Source: Gemmatimonadota bacterium
GTDB taxonomy: Bacteria > Gemmatimonadota > Gemmatimonadetes > Gemmatimonadales > Gemmatimonadaceae
DNA length: 34,381 nucleotides
Assembly (NCBI GenBank): GCA_025359135.1
Contig: JANYHJ010000108.1
Coordinates: 1-34,381, forward strand
Direction: 5' to 3'
The translations under genes were made by a program, and so were the position numbers. The notes under the pieces are model-generated. The model worked only from the letters and a program-made list of their open reading frames with translations, did no database searches and was not told where the DNA came from. Every line of letters begins with the position of its first letter. The stretch's first letter is position 1. This document shows positions 19,244 through 26,366 of the stretch, in pieces.

Positions 19244-20395
19244 TCAGGCGGGCAGGATGATGTCGAAGACGGCGCCACCGCCGCCCTGGCCGAGCACCAG
19301 CTTGCCCTCGTGTGTCTCCTCGATGATTCGACGCGCGAGCGAGAGTCCGATGCCCCAGCCCCGCTGCTTGGTGGAGAACCCCGCCTCGAAGATCCGGCTG
19401 CGCAGGTTGTTCGGAACGCCGGGGCCATTGTCGGCGACGCGCACGCGGACGCCACCCTCGGGCTCGGGCGCCACGCGGAGATGAATCGTGCCGCCGCGTC
19501 CCGCCAGTGCATCGATGGCGTTCTTGACGAGCGACTCGAAGACCCACTCGAGCAGCACCGCATCCGCGGGCACGATGACCGGGCCGCCGGCGACGGTCTC
19601 GACTTCGATCGTGATCGGGTGCGTGAGTGTCGGGACGCGGAGGCGGAAGTAGTCGGCGACGCGCGCGACCACCTCGCGCACGTCGACTTCCTCGCGTCGC
19701 GGCGGTCGCCCGATGCGCTCGAAGCGATGGGCCACGCGCTCGAGTCGCACGAGATCGTTCTGCATCTGCACGAGCGCGGCGTCGAGCGTCTTCTCGCTGC
19801 GGCTCTCGCCGAGCACCTCGAGCCACCCCGCGAGCGATGACAGCGGCGTGCCGAGCTGGTGCGCCGCCTCACGCGCCATGCCGGCCCAGACGCGTTCGCG
19901 CGTGGCGCGTTCCCGCGAGAGGAGCAGCCAGAACGCGATGCCGAGCAGCAGGCCGAGCACGAGGATCTGCAGCACGGGCACGATGCGGAGCTGCTGCACG
20001 ACGGGGGTGTTGCCGAAGTGCACGGTGCCCGCGCCACGCTCAGCCACCGGCTTGTTCTGCGCATCGAGTTGTTCCAGGTATTCGACGACGCGCGGATCAT
20101 CCATCGAGCGCGCCTCGAACGGCAGGTTGGCCGCCGCCGTGGGGCGTCCCTTCTCGTCGGTGACGATGACGGGGACGCCGAGATCGATGATCTCCTTGCT
20201 GAGGTCGAAGAGCGCCGACGTGCCGGCCTGGTCGCTGGTGTCGCCCAAGGTCCCGTAGATGCGCGCGTACATCTTGCCCGAGATGCGCGTCTCGCGCCGC
20301 AACTCATCGACGACGCCCATCGTGAACGCGACGTACCAGCCGACCAGCGCCAGCACCGCGAGGGCGACGAGGATGACGGGCGCGCGCTGGCGCAT
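19244..20395 (-). CDS. Membrane sensor histidine kinase
   Basis: This 383-residue kinase has TM1 at about residues 7-28, a periplasmic region of roughly 110 residues with no recognised domain, and TM2 at about 139-160. The transmitter follows immediately without a clear HAMP. It has the H-box AREAAHQLGTPLSSLAGW with phospho-acceptor His179, N-box SLVKNAIDAL (Asn292), G1 DNGPGVP (322-328), F-box IFEAGFSTK and G2 RGWGIGLSLA. It would autophosphorylate on His179 in response to an envelope signal. No response regulator is adjacent in the operon; the nearest is the single-domain receiver on the plus strand at 22761. It starts two bases after the serS stop, so it is co-transcribed with serS. Confidence 0.93.
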   Translation of the reverse strand: MRQRAPVILVALAVLALVGWYVAFTMGVVDELRRETRISGKMYARIYGTLGDTSDQAGTSALFDLSKEIIDLGVPVIVTDEKGRPTAAANLPFEARSMDDPRVVEYLEQLDAQNKPVAERGAGTVHFGNTPVVQQLRIVPVLQILVLGLLLGIAFWLLLSRERATRERVWAGMAREAAHQLGTPLSSLAGWLEVLGESRSEKTLDAALVQMQNDLVRLERVAHRFERIGRPPRREEVDVREVVARVADYFRLRVPTLTHPITIEVETVAGGPVIVPADAVLLEWVFESLVKNAIDALAGRGGTIHLRVAPEPEGGVRVRVADNGPGVPNNLRSRIFEAGFSTKQRGWGIGLSLARRIIEETHEGKLVLGQGGGGAVFDIILPA

Positions 20396-20397
20396 CG

Positions 20398-21672
20398 CTA
20401 GCCCAGCTGGGACGCGCCGAGGAAGGGCTGGAGCGCGACGGGAATGCGCACGGTGCCATCCGCCTGCCAGTGATGCTCGAGCAGGCAGGCGAAGGTGCGC
20501 GGAAAGGCGAGCGCCGACCCATTGAGCGTGTGCACGAAGCGCGGCTTCTCACCCGGCGCGGGGCGATAGCGGATGTTGGCGCGGCGCGCCTGGAACTCGC
20601 CGAAGTTGGAACAGCTCGACACTTCGAGCCACTTCTGCGTGCCCGGCGACCAGACTTCGAGATCGTACGTCTTCGACGATGCGAAGCCGGTGTCGCCCGC
20701 GGCGAGGAGCAGCACGCGGTACGGAAGTTCGAGGAGCTGCAGCACCTTCTCCGCGTGAGCGAGCAGGAGTTCGAGCTCCGCCTCGGCGCGATCGGGCGCG
20801 ACGTAGCGAACGAGCTCGACCTTGTCGAACTGGTGGACGCGCAGGAGGCCGCGCGTGTCCTTGCCGGCCGAGCCGGCTTCGCGGCGAAAGCAGGGCGAGT
20901 AGGCGGTCATCGCGACGGGGAGCACGCTCGCGTCGAGGATCTCGTCGCGATGCAGGTTCGTGACCGGCACTTCCGCGGTCGGCACCAGGTAGAGCTCGTC
21001 GTCGCGGAGGCGGTACATGTCCTCCTCGAACTTGGGAAGCTGCCCCGTGCCGATCATCGAGGCACGATTGACCGCGAACGGCACCCAGACTTCCTCGTAG
21101 CCGTGCACGCGCGTGTGCAGGTCGAGCATGAACTGCATGAACGCGCGCTGGAGCCGCGCGCCCATGCCGCGATAGGCGATGAAGCCCGATCCGGCGACCT
21201 TGACCCCGCGCTCCAGGTCGAGGACGCCTAGCGCGGCGCCCGTTTCCCAATGCGGCGGAACGCCCGCGTCCATGCGCGGCGTCCCCCAGTTGCGGAGGAT
21301 GACGTTGTTTGTTTCGTCGCCGGCCGGGACTTCCTCGCGCGTGGCGTTGGGCAGCTCGAACATGAGCTCGCCCAGTTCCGACTCGACCGAGGAGAGCGCG
21401 GCTTCGGCGGTGCTGATGGCTTCGCCGAGCGCGCGGCCGGCGGCGATCTGTTCGTCGGCCGATTCCTTGGCCTTCTTGCGACGCGCGACATCCTGCGCGT
21501 TGGCATTGCGAGCCGCCTTCTGCTCTTCGACGCCGAGGATCAGGCGGCGGCGCTCCTTGTCGAGGGCCCCGGCGCGCTCAAGGACGGGACCGAGTACGTC
21601 GATCTTGCCGCGCCGCTCCATTGCAGCGCGCAGCATGGGCATGTCATCACGCAGCGTGCGCAGGTCGTGCAC
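20398..21672 (-). CDS. serS: Seryl-tRNA synthetase
   Basis: This class II synthetase charges tRNA(Ser) (and tRNA(Sec) where present). The 424-residue protein has the N-terminal coiled-coil tRNA-binding arm (about residues 1-105, Lys/Glu/Ala-rich) and the core with TAEVPVTNLHRDEIL. Motif 2 is FRREAGSAGKDTRGLLRVHQFDKVELV and motif 3 is LNGSALAFPRTFACLLE. The start is GTG at 21672, with AGGA seven bases upstream lying at the end of the lipoprotein gene (9-base gap). The kinase gene begins two bases after its stop. Nothing unusual is seen in the catalytic motifs. Confidence 0.96.
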   Translation of the reverse strand: MHDLRTLRDDMPMLRAAMERRGKIDVLGPVLERAGALDKERRRLILGVEEQKAARNANAQDVARRKKAKESADEQIAAGRALGEAISTAEAALSSVESELGELMFELPNATREEVPAGDETNNVILRNWGTPRMDAGVPPHWETGAALGVLDLERGVKVAGSGFIAYRGMGARLQRAFMQFMLDLHTRVHGYEEVWVPFAVNRASMIGTGQLPKFEEDMYRLRDDELYLVPTAEVPVTNLHRDEILDASVLPVAMTAYSPCFRREAGSAGKDTRGLLRVHQFDKVELVRYVAPDRAEAELELLLAHAEKVLQLLELPYRVLLLAAGDTGFASSKTYDLEVWSPGTQKWLEVSSCSNFGEFQARRANIRYRPAPGEKPRFVHTLNGSALAFPRTFACLLEHHWQADGTVRIPVALQPFLGASQLG

Positions 21673-21681
21673 GGTGGCTTC

Positions 21682-22302
21682 CTAGTACTGGTGCGAGACG
21701 AGGCCGCGCTGCCCGCAGTTCGGGTTCGCGAGCAGGCGGAAGAAGATCTTGCGCGTGGTCGCGTTGACGCTGTCGACCACGAACTTGGCCGAGAGCGCGC
21801 TCAGCACCTGGAGCGAGCAGAGCGTCGGATGCACCTGCATCAGGATCGGCTGGCCGACACTGATGATCTGCGCGGTGTCGCGGATGTAGCCCGTCTGCGG
21901 CGCGACCGTGATCGCGCTCCACGCCGTGCCCGCGGCCGGAACCTGCAGGTCGAGGCTGGGCGGCAGCACGTTCGGCCCGATGGCCACGGTGCGCGGCGGC
22001 ATGACGCGCACCTGGCCATTCGGCATGATGTCGAAGGCGACGTCGAAGGCGACGGAGCCGTCGTCGAAGACCGTGACGACCACGACGTTGCGCGTGGTCA
22101 GGTTGATGCCCGACGGCAAGTAGGGCCGCGAACCAGTCAGCGCGAAGAGTTGCCCCGTGTCCTCGATGGCGAGCGTGAGCGAACCGGTCTGGTTGCCGGT
22201 CGCCCTTGTACAGGCACCAGCCCAGAGCGCAGCGACGAGTGCGCAGGCGAGAGCGGCTGTGCGGGCGAAGCCGCGGCGTCGACGAAGATTCAGCATGGGC
22301 AT
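21682..22302 (-). CDS. Putative lipoprotein of unknown function
   Basis: I do not recognise the 206-residue product. It opens with a basic stretch (residues 5-11), a hydrophobic helix and a lipobox-like WAGAC ending at Cys31. It is thus probably a lipid-anchored envelope protein, although the -3 position is not the usual Leu. The rest is beta-rich with alternating hydrophobic residues, for example NVVVVTVFDDGSVAFDVAFDI, and two further Cys near the C-terminus (LCSLQV and NPNCGQRG). ATG at 22302 or the second ATG at 22296 could be used; the promoter places the transcript start about five bases ahead of the first. It leads the serS operon, but a functional link is not evident. Confidence 0.75.
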   Translation of the reverse strand: MPMLNLRRRRGFARTAALACALVAALWAGACTRATGNQTGSLTLAIEDTGQLFALTGSRPYLPSGINLTTRNVVVVTVFDDGSVAFDVAFDIMPNGQVRVMPPRTVAIGPNVLPPSLDLQVPAAGTAWSAITVAPQTGYIRDTAQIISVGQPILMQVHPTLCSLQVLSALSAKFVVDSVNATTRKIFFRLLANPNCGQRGLVSHQY

Positions 22303-22313
22303 TTGAGAAATGC

Positions 22314-22342
22314 AGGATACCCGCTAAGCGGGCCGACTTCAA
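22314..22342 (-). promoter_or_regulatory. Promoter of the lipoprotein-serS operon
   Basis: On the minus strand TTGAAG (22342-22337) and TATCCT (22319-22314) have an ideal 17-base spacer. Transcription should start near 22307, only about five bases before the first ATG and eleven before the second. The mRNA is therefore nearly leaderless. Confidence 0.65.
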
Positions 22343-22354
22343 GCGGTTAGGCGC

Positions 22355-22383
22355 TTGACTGTACCCCGCCCGTGGCCTAGCGT
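22355..22383 (+). promoter_or_regulatory. Promoter of the roadblock gene
   Basis: TTGACT (22355-22360) and TAGCGT (22378-22383) are separated by 17 bases. A strong GGAGGA Shine-Dalgarno (22392-22397) follows, six bases before the ATG. Its -35 lies only 12 bases from the -35 of the divergent lipoprotein promoter, so the two polymerases cannot bind independently. Confidence 0.65.
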
Positions 22384-22403
22384 TTCGCGACGGAGGAAAT
22401 TCC

Positions 22404-22757
22404 ATGCCCAGCATCCGCGAACTTGTCGCGGCCATCAGCCAGCGTGAAGGGGTCGAGGCCACCATCGTCCTCGGCCGCGATGGCCTCGTGATCGACAGCG
22501 CGGGAGCGGCAACGCTCGACGCGGAGCGGTTGGCGGCCCACATCCCCTCGATCCTGACCGGGGGCGATGATCTCGGAAGCTCCGCATCGCGCGGACCGCT
22601 GTCGACGGCCGTGATCGAACATCCCGGCGGCGTCAGCGTGGTCTGTGCGCTCTCGAGCGAGGCCGTGCTGCTCGTGCTGGCCACGCCGGACGCGCACATC
22701 GCGTCGCTCCTCTACGAGCTGCGCCGCAATCGCGAGCAGATGGCCTCGCTGGTCTAG
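22404..22757 (+). CDS. Roadblock/LC7 domain protein
   Basis: This 117-residue protein is a stand-alone roadblock/LC7 domain. It has an N-terminal helix (IRELVAAISQREGV), strand ATIVLGRDGLVIDSAG, a central helix, and a second sheet including VSVVCALSSEAVLLVLATPD. It ends in the C-terminal helix ASLLYELRRNREQMASLV. Roadblock proteins, such as MglB, usually dimerise and regulate small Ras-like GTPases in polarity, motility or envelope processes. No GTPase gene is in the window. The gene has its own promoter and Shine-Dalgarno sequence. The response regulator begins three bases after its stop, so the two are very likely made together. Confidence 0.82.
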   Translation: MPSIRELVAAISQREGVEATIVLGRDGLVIDSAGAATLDAERLAAHIPSILTGGDDLGSSASRGPLSTAVIEHPGGVSVVCALSSEAVLLVLATPDAHIASLLYELRRNREQMASLV

Positions 22758-22760
22758 CCG

Positions 22761-23159
22761 GTGGCGCCGCTGCACGTGCTCGTCGCAGAGGACGAGCCGC
22801 ACATCGCACGGCTGATCGCGCTCAAGCTCGAGACGGGCCCGTTCCGTGTCACGCGGGTGGGCGATGGCGCCGCGGCGCTCGACGCACTCGCGGCCTCGAG
22901 CGACATCGCGCTCGCGATCCTCGACCTGATGATGCCGGGGCTAGGCGGCCTGGAGGTGCTGGCGTCGATCCGCCGCGATCCGCGGACGCGCTCGCTCCCG
23001 TGCATCGTGCTCACTGCCACGGGCCACGAGGCCGCGCGGCGCCAGGCGCTCGACCTCGGCGCGAACGAGTTCCTCACCAAGCCGTTCAGTCCGAAGAAGC
23101 TGTTCGCGACCGCCGTGGCGCTCGCGGGCGCACCGATGGACGCCGCACTCGAGCGATGA
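22761..23159 (+). CDS. Single-domain response regulator (receiver only)
   Basis: This 132-residue protein is a CheY-like receiver with no output domain. The acidic pair is Glu10-Asp11 in VAEDEP, the phospho-acceptor is Asp55 in LAILDLMMPGLGG, the switch Thr is Thr85 in IVLTATG, and the conserved Lys is Lys107 in FLTKPFSP. The start is GTG, three bases after the roadblock stop. It must act through protein contacts, with the roadblock partner as an obvious candidate. The orphan histidine kinase at 19244-20395 is a candidate phosphodonor, but it is encoded in a different, divergent operon. Confidence 0.92.
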   Translation: MAPLHVLVAEDEPHIARLIALKLETGPFRVTRVGDGAAALDALAASSDIALAILDLMMPGLGGLEVLASIRRDPRTRSLPCIVLTATGHEAARRQALDLGANEFLTKPFSPKKLFATAVALAGAPMDAALER

Positions 23160-23181
23160 GCGGGCCGATTACGTTTCGCGC

Positions 23182-24240
23182 ATGAACGCCTGGACCGTGG
23201 TCCTCGCCGGGGGGACCGGCTCGCGCTTCTGGCCGGTGAGCTCGCCCGAGCGCCCGAAGCAGCTGCTGCCGCTGGTGGATGCGCATCCGATGCTGGCCAA
23301 CACGCTCGAGCGCATGACGCCGCTCGCGCCGGCGAGCGCAACGCTCGTGCTGACGAACGCGACACTCGTGCAGGACGTGCGCGCCCTCGTCCCGCAGCTG
23401 CCGGCGGAAAACGTGATCGCGGAGCCGCGCCCGGCAGGGACCGCTGCGGCGCTCGCGTGGGCGGCGCATGTCGTGGCGCGCCGTGCGGGTCCCGATGCGC
23501 TCATGTACAGCGTGCACGCCGACTGGGCGATCGGGGACATCCCGGCGTATCAGGCGACGCTCAAGATCGCCGGGGAGATCGCGACCCTGGAACGCGCGCT
23601 CGTGACGATCGGGATCGTGCCGTCGCGCCCGGACCCGGGCTTCGGGTACATCCAGCCTGCCGACGCCGAGGGCGGACGGGCGCGTCGCGTGGCGAAGTTC
23701 GTCGAGAAGCCGACGCGCGAGCTCGCGACGCAATTCGTGGCGCAGGGCTTTCTGTGGAATTCCGGCATCTTCGTGTGGCAGGCGGGGGTGTTTCTCGAGG
23801 AGCTGCAGGCGCACTGCCCCGAAGTGGGACCCGCACTCTCGGCGCATCCCGACGATGCCAACGCCTTCTTTGCCGCCGTGGCCAAGCCGATCGCGGTGGA
23901 CGTGGGCGTGCTCGAGCGTTCGGGTCGCGTGTTCGTGGTGCCAGGCGATTTCGGCTGGGACGACGTGGGCACGTGGGCGGCGCTGCATCGCGTGCGCTCG
24001 CTCGACGCGCACGGCAACGCATCCAACGGTCCGACGCATGTCGTCGACTCGCGCGGCAACGTGGTGCACTGCGAGCGCGGCACGGTGGTGCTCTATGGCG
24101 TGGATGACCTCGTGGTCGTGACGCGCCCCGGGCTGACGCTCGTGACGACGCGCGAGCAGTCGGCGGACCTGAAGACGCTGCTCGATGCCCTGCCCGCCTC
24201 GGTGCGTGAGCTGCGCACCCGGCCCGACGGGAGCGCCTGA
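23182..24240 (+). CDS. manC: Mannose-1-phosphate guanylyltransferase
   Basis: This enzyme makes GDP-mannose from mannose-1-phosphate and GTP, feeding glycan synthesis. The 352-residue protein has the signature VLAGGTGSRFWPVSSPERPKQ (residues 8-27; Lys26), then PRPAGTAAALAWAA, HADWAIGD, PGFGYIQP and KFVEKP. WNSGIFVW and GDFGWDDVGTWAAL follow. It is of the short type, without the C-terminal phosphomannose-isomerase (cupin) domain found in bifunctional ManC/AlgA. The start is ATG, 22 bases after the response regulator. The next gene starts two bases after its stop. Confidence 0.93.
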   Translation: MNAWTVVLAGGTGSRFWPVSSPERPKQLLPLVDAHPMLANTLERMTPLAPASATLVLTNATLVQDVRALVPQLPAENVIAEPRPAGTAAALAWAAHVVARRAGPDALMYSVHADWAIGDIPAYQATLKIAGEIATLERALVTIGIVPSRPDPGFGYIQPADAEGGRARRVAKFVEKPTRELATQFVAQGFLWNSGIFVWQAGVFLEELQAHCPEVGPALSAHPDDANAFFAAVAKPIAVDVGVLERSGRVFVVPGDFGWDDVGTWAALHRVRSLDAHGNASNGPTHVVDSRGNVVHCERGTVVLYGVDDLVVVTRPGLTLVTTREQSADLKTLLDALPASVRELRTRPDGSA

Positions 24241-24242
24241 GC

Positions 24243-25469
24243 ATGCTGGCGCTCTACGACGACGCGACCGCCCGCGGCTTCGAGCCATTCGCACTGACGC
24301 GCCCGCTCGGCGAGATGCGCGCGGGTGCCGAGCTGATTCGCCGGCGCTGGGAACTCGCCCTCGGCGTGGCCTGCCGCGGACATCTCGCGGCACCGCACCT
24401 GGCGGGCTTCGCGGAACCTTGGGCGCCGGGGGTGCTGGAGTTCGAGACGCTGGTCGCGGGCGCGATCGTCGCGAACAGCCGCTTTGCACCGACGCTCGTG
24501 CCGGGCGCCGCGGATGCGGATGCGTGGACGTGCGAGGGCGAGATCGTCGCGGTGCGGTTGAGCATCGCCACGCCACCGGCGCCATTCGCGGACGGGACGC
24601 GCACGCTGGCGTCGTTCGTGAAGTCGGGCGCCGTGGTACGCGAGCTCGGCGGCCACTGGCTCCGTTCGGTGTGGGACCTGGTCGGCCACCTGCCAGCGAT
24701 GCTCACCTCGGACATCCCGCTGCTTGCCAAGGACCTGATGACGAGCCGTCCGCCGGCGCACGCGACGGTGATGGGCCAGTTCGAGGTGCATGTCGAGGGC
24801 GGCGCGCACGTGGAACCGTACGTGGTGCTCGACGCGACGGCGGGTCCGATCCTGCTGCGGAAGGGCGCGACGGTGCAGTCGTTCACGCGACTCGTCGGTC
24901 CGGCGTACGTGGGCGAGGGCTCGTCGGTGGTGGGCGACCGGATCGCCTGCGTGAGCATCGGCGAGACGTGCAAGGTGCACGGCGAGGTCAGCCACACGAT
25001 CGTCACCGGTCACTCGAACAAGGGACACGACGGCTTCGTCGGCCACTCGGTATTCGGTCGCTGGGTCAACCTTGGTGCGGGCACGATCACGAGCAACCTC
25101 AAGAACACGTACGGCACCGTGGCCCTCTGGACACCCGAGGGCATTCGCGACAGCGGGCTGCAGTTCCTCGGCACGATGTTCGGCGATCACGTGAAGACCG
25201 GCATCGGGGTGCGGCTCACGACGGGCTGCGTGCTGGGCGCCGGCGCCAGCGTGTTCGACGCCATGCCGCCCAAGATGGTGGCGCCATTCGCGTGGGGCAG
25301 CGGCGCACCGTATGCGACGTACGACCTCGAGAAGTTCCTCGCCGTCGCCGAACGGATGATGGGGCGTCGGAAGGTCGACCTGGGCGCATCGGCGCGGGCG
25401 CAACTGGCGGCCGCGCACGCGCGCGCGCTCGATCCGGCCGTGGCGGCGCGCTGGGCGCGCACGACGTGA
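24243..25469 (+). CDS. GlmU-like sugar nucleotidyltransferase/acyltransferase with left-handed beta-helix
   Basis: This 408-residue protein resembles the alternative GlmU-like family described mainly from Bacteroidetes (NTP_transf_4 type). Its N-terminus (FALTRPLGEMRAGAELIRRRWE) matches that group. It lacks the GxGTRM-x-PK pyrophosphorylase loop of normal GlmU and of the adjacent ManC. The C-terminal half (about residues 175-355) is a hexapeptide-repeat beta-helix. It contains HVEPYVVLDATAGPILLRKGATVQ, GHSVFGRWVNLGAGTITSNL and KTGIGVRLTTGCVLGAGASVFD. It may make UDP-GlcNAc or another activated sugar; the exact reaction is not proven. ATG lies two bases after the manC stop, indicating coupled expression in an envelope-sugar operon. 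Confidence 0.82.
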   Translation: MLALYDDATARGFEPFALTRPLGEMRAGAELIRRRWELALGVACRGHLAAPHLAGFAEPWAPGVLEFETLVAGAIVANSRFAPTLVPGAADADAWTCEGEIVAVRLSIATPPAPFADGTRTLASFVKSGAVVRELGGHWLRSVWDLVGHLPAMLTSDIPLLAKDLMTSRPPAHATVMGQFEVHVEGGAHVEPYVVLDATAGPILLRKGATVQSFTRLVGPAYVGEGSSVVGDRIACVSIGETCKVHGEVSHTIVTGHSNKGHDGFVGHSVFGRWVNLGAGTITSNLKNTYGTVALWTPEGIRDSGLQFLGTMFGDHVKTGIGVRLTTGCVLGAGASVFDAMPPKMVAPFAWGSGAPYATYDLEKFLAVAERMMGRRKVDLGASARAQLAAAHARALDPAVAARWARTT

Positions 25470-25491
25470 CGGCGCACGGCCGCATCGCGCG

Positions 25492-26325
25492 ATGAAGGTC
25501 TGGGTGCTCGCGAGCGGGAGCACCGCCAACTCCCTCGTCATCGAGGCCGCCGGCGAGCGCTTGCTGGTGGACTGCGGCCTCGGGCCGCGGACGCTGGCGG
25601 GCAAGCTCCGCGCCGTGGGCATTCCGCCGGAGTCTGTGGGCGGCGTAGCGGTCACGCACGAACACTCGGACCACATCCACGGACTCAAGAAGGCCTGCGC
25701 CAAGTGGCGCTGGCCGGTGCTGGCCAGCACGGGCACGCACGCCGCGCTCGGCGCCAAGGGAGTACGCGGCAGCGCAGGGGGCGGCGCGCGGCGGATCGTG
25801 CTCGTCAACGGTCAGACGGTGTCGCATGGCGCGCTGGACGTGATGGGGGTGCGCATCCAGCACGATGCCAGCGAACCGATGGCCTTCGTCGTCACCTGTC
25901 GTGCGAGCGGCGCGCGCGTCGCGGTGGCCACCGACATCGGCGAACTCTCCGCGAGCGTGCTGGCCGCGTTCGCGCGGACGGACGCCATCGTGCTCGAGTC
26001 GAACCACGACTTGCAGATGCTCGCGAGCGGACCGTATCCGCCGTACCTCAAGCAACGCATCGCGGCACGCACGGGACACTTGTCCAACGCCGACTGCGGC
26101 AGCGCGCTCGAAGCGCTCGCGCACCGGGGGCTCTCGCACATCGTGCTCGCGCACCTGAGCGAGGTCAACAACACGCCGGAGATGGCGCGGGCCAGTGCGG
26201 CGAGGGCACTGCGCAAGGCCGGGTGGCGCGGCAAGCTCGCGATCGCGGCACCGGACGGACTCACGAGTGGTTTCGAGGTGGGATCGAGTTCGATGGTCGA
26301 GCGGCAGCTCGGACTCGCGATCTGA
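25492..26325 (+). CDS. WalJ/YycJ-like MBL-fold metallo-hydrolase
   Basis: This 277-residue cytoplasmic metallo-beta-lactamase-fold protein opens with VWVLASGSTANSLVIEA and DCGLGPRTL. It carries the THEHSDHIHGL metal motif (His56, His58, Asp60, His61), a VAVATDIGEL strand with a metal-bridging Asp, and ESNHDLQML. GHLSNADCG and IVLAHLSEVNNTPE, the C-terminal His signature of the YycJ group, follow. In Firmicutes this family sits beside the WalRK system and has been linked to nuclease activity in DNA maintenance. Here it follows the sugar genes after 22 bases, so its role cannot be taken from context. Start is ATG. Confidence 0.88.
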   Translation: MKVWVLASGSTANSLVIEAAGERLLVDCGLGPRTLAGKLRAVGIPPESVGGVAVTHEHSDHIHGLKKACAKWRWPVLASTGTHAALGAKGVRGSAGGGARRIVLVNGQTVSHGALDVMGVRIQHDASEPMAFVVTCRASGARVAVATDIGELSASVLAAFARTDAIVLESNHDLQMLASGPYPPYLKQRIAARTGHLSNADCGSALEALAHRGLSHIVLAHLSEVNNTPEMARASAARALRKAGWRGKLAIAAPDGLTSGFEVGSSSMVERQLGLAI

Positions 26326-26366
26326 ATCACGTGAAACGGCCGACGACGCGCGCCGTACGGACGATC

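Noticed and set aside
25704-26366. Upstream extension of the CocE frame across the metallo-hydrolase gene
   Set aside because: It overlaps an intact WalJ-like gene in another frame, and the signal peptide begins only at 26367.
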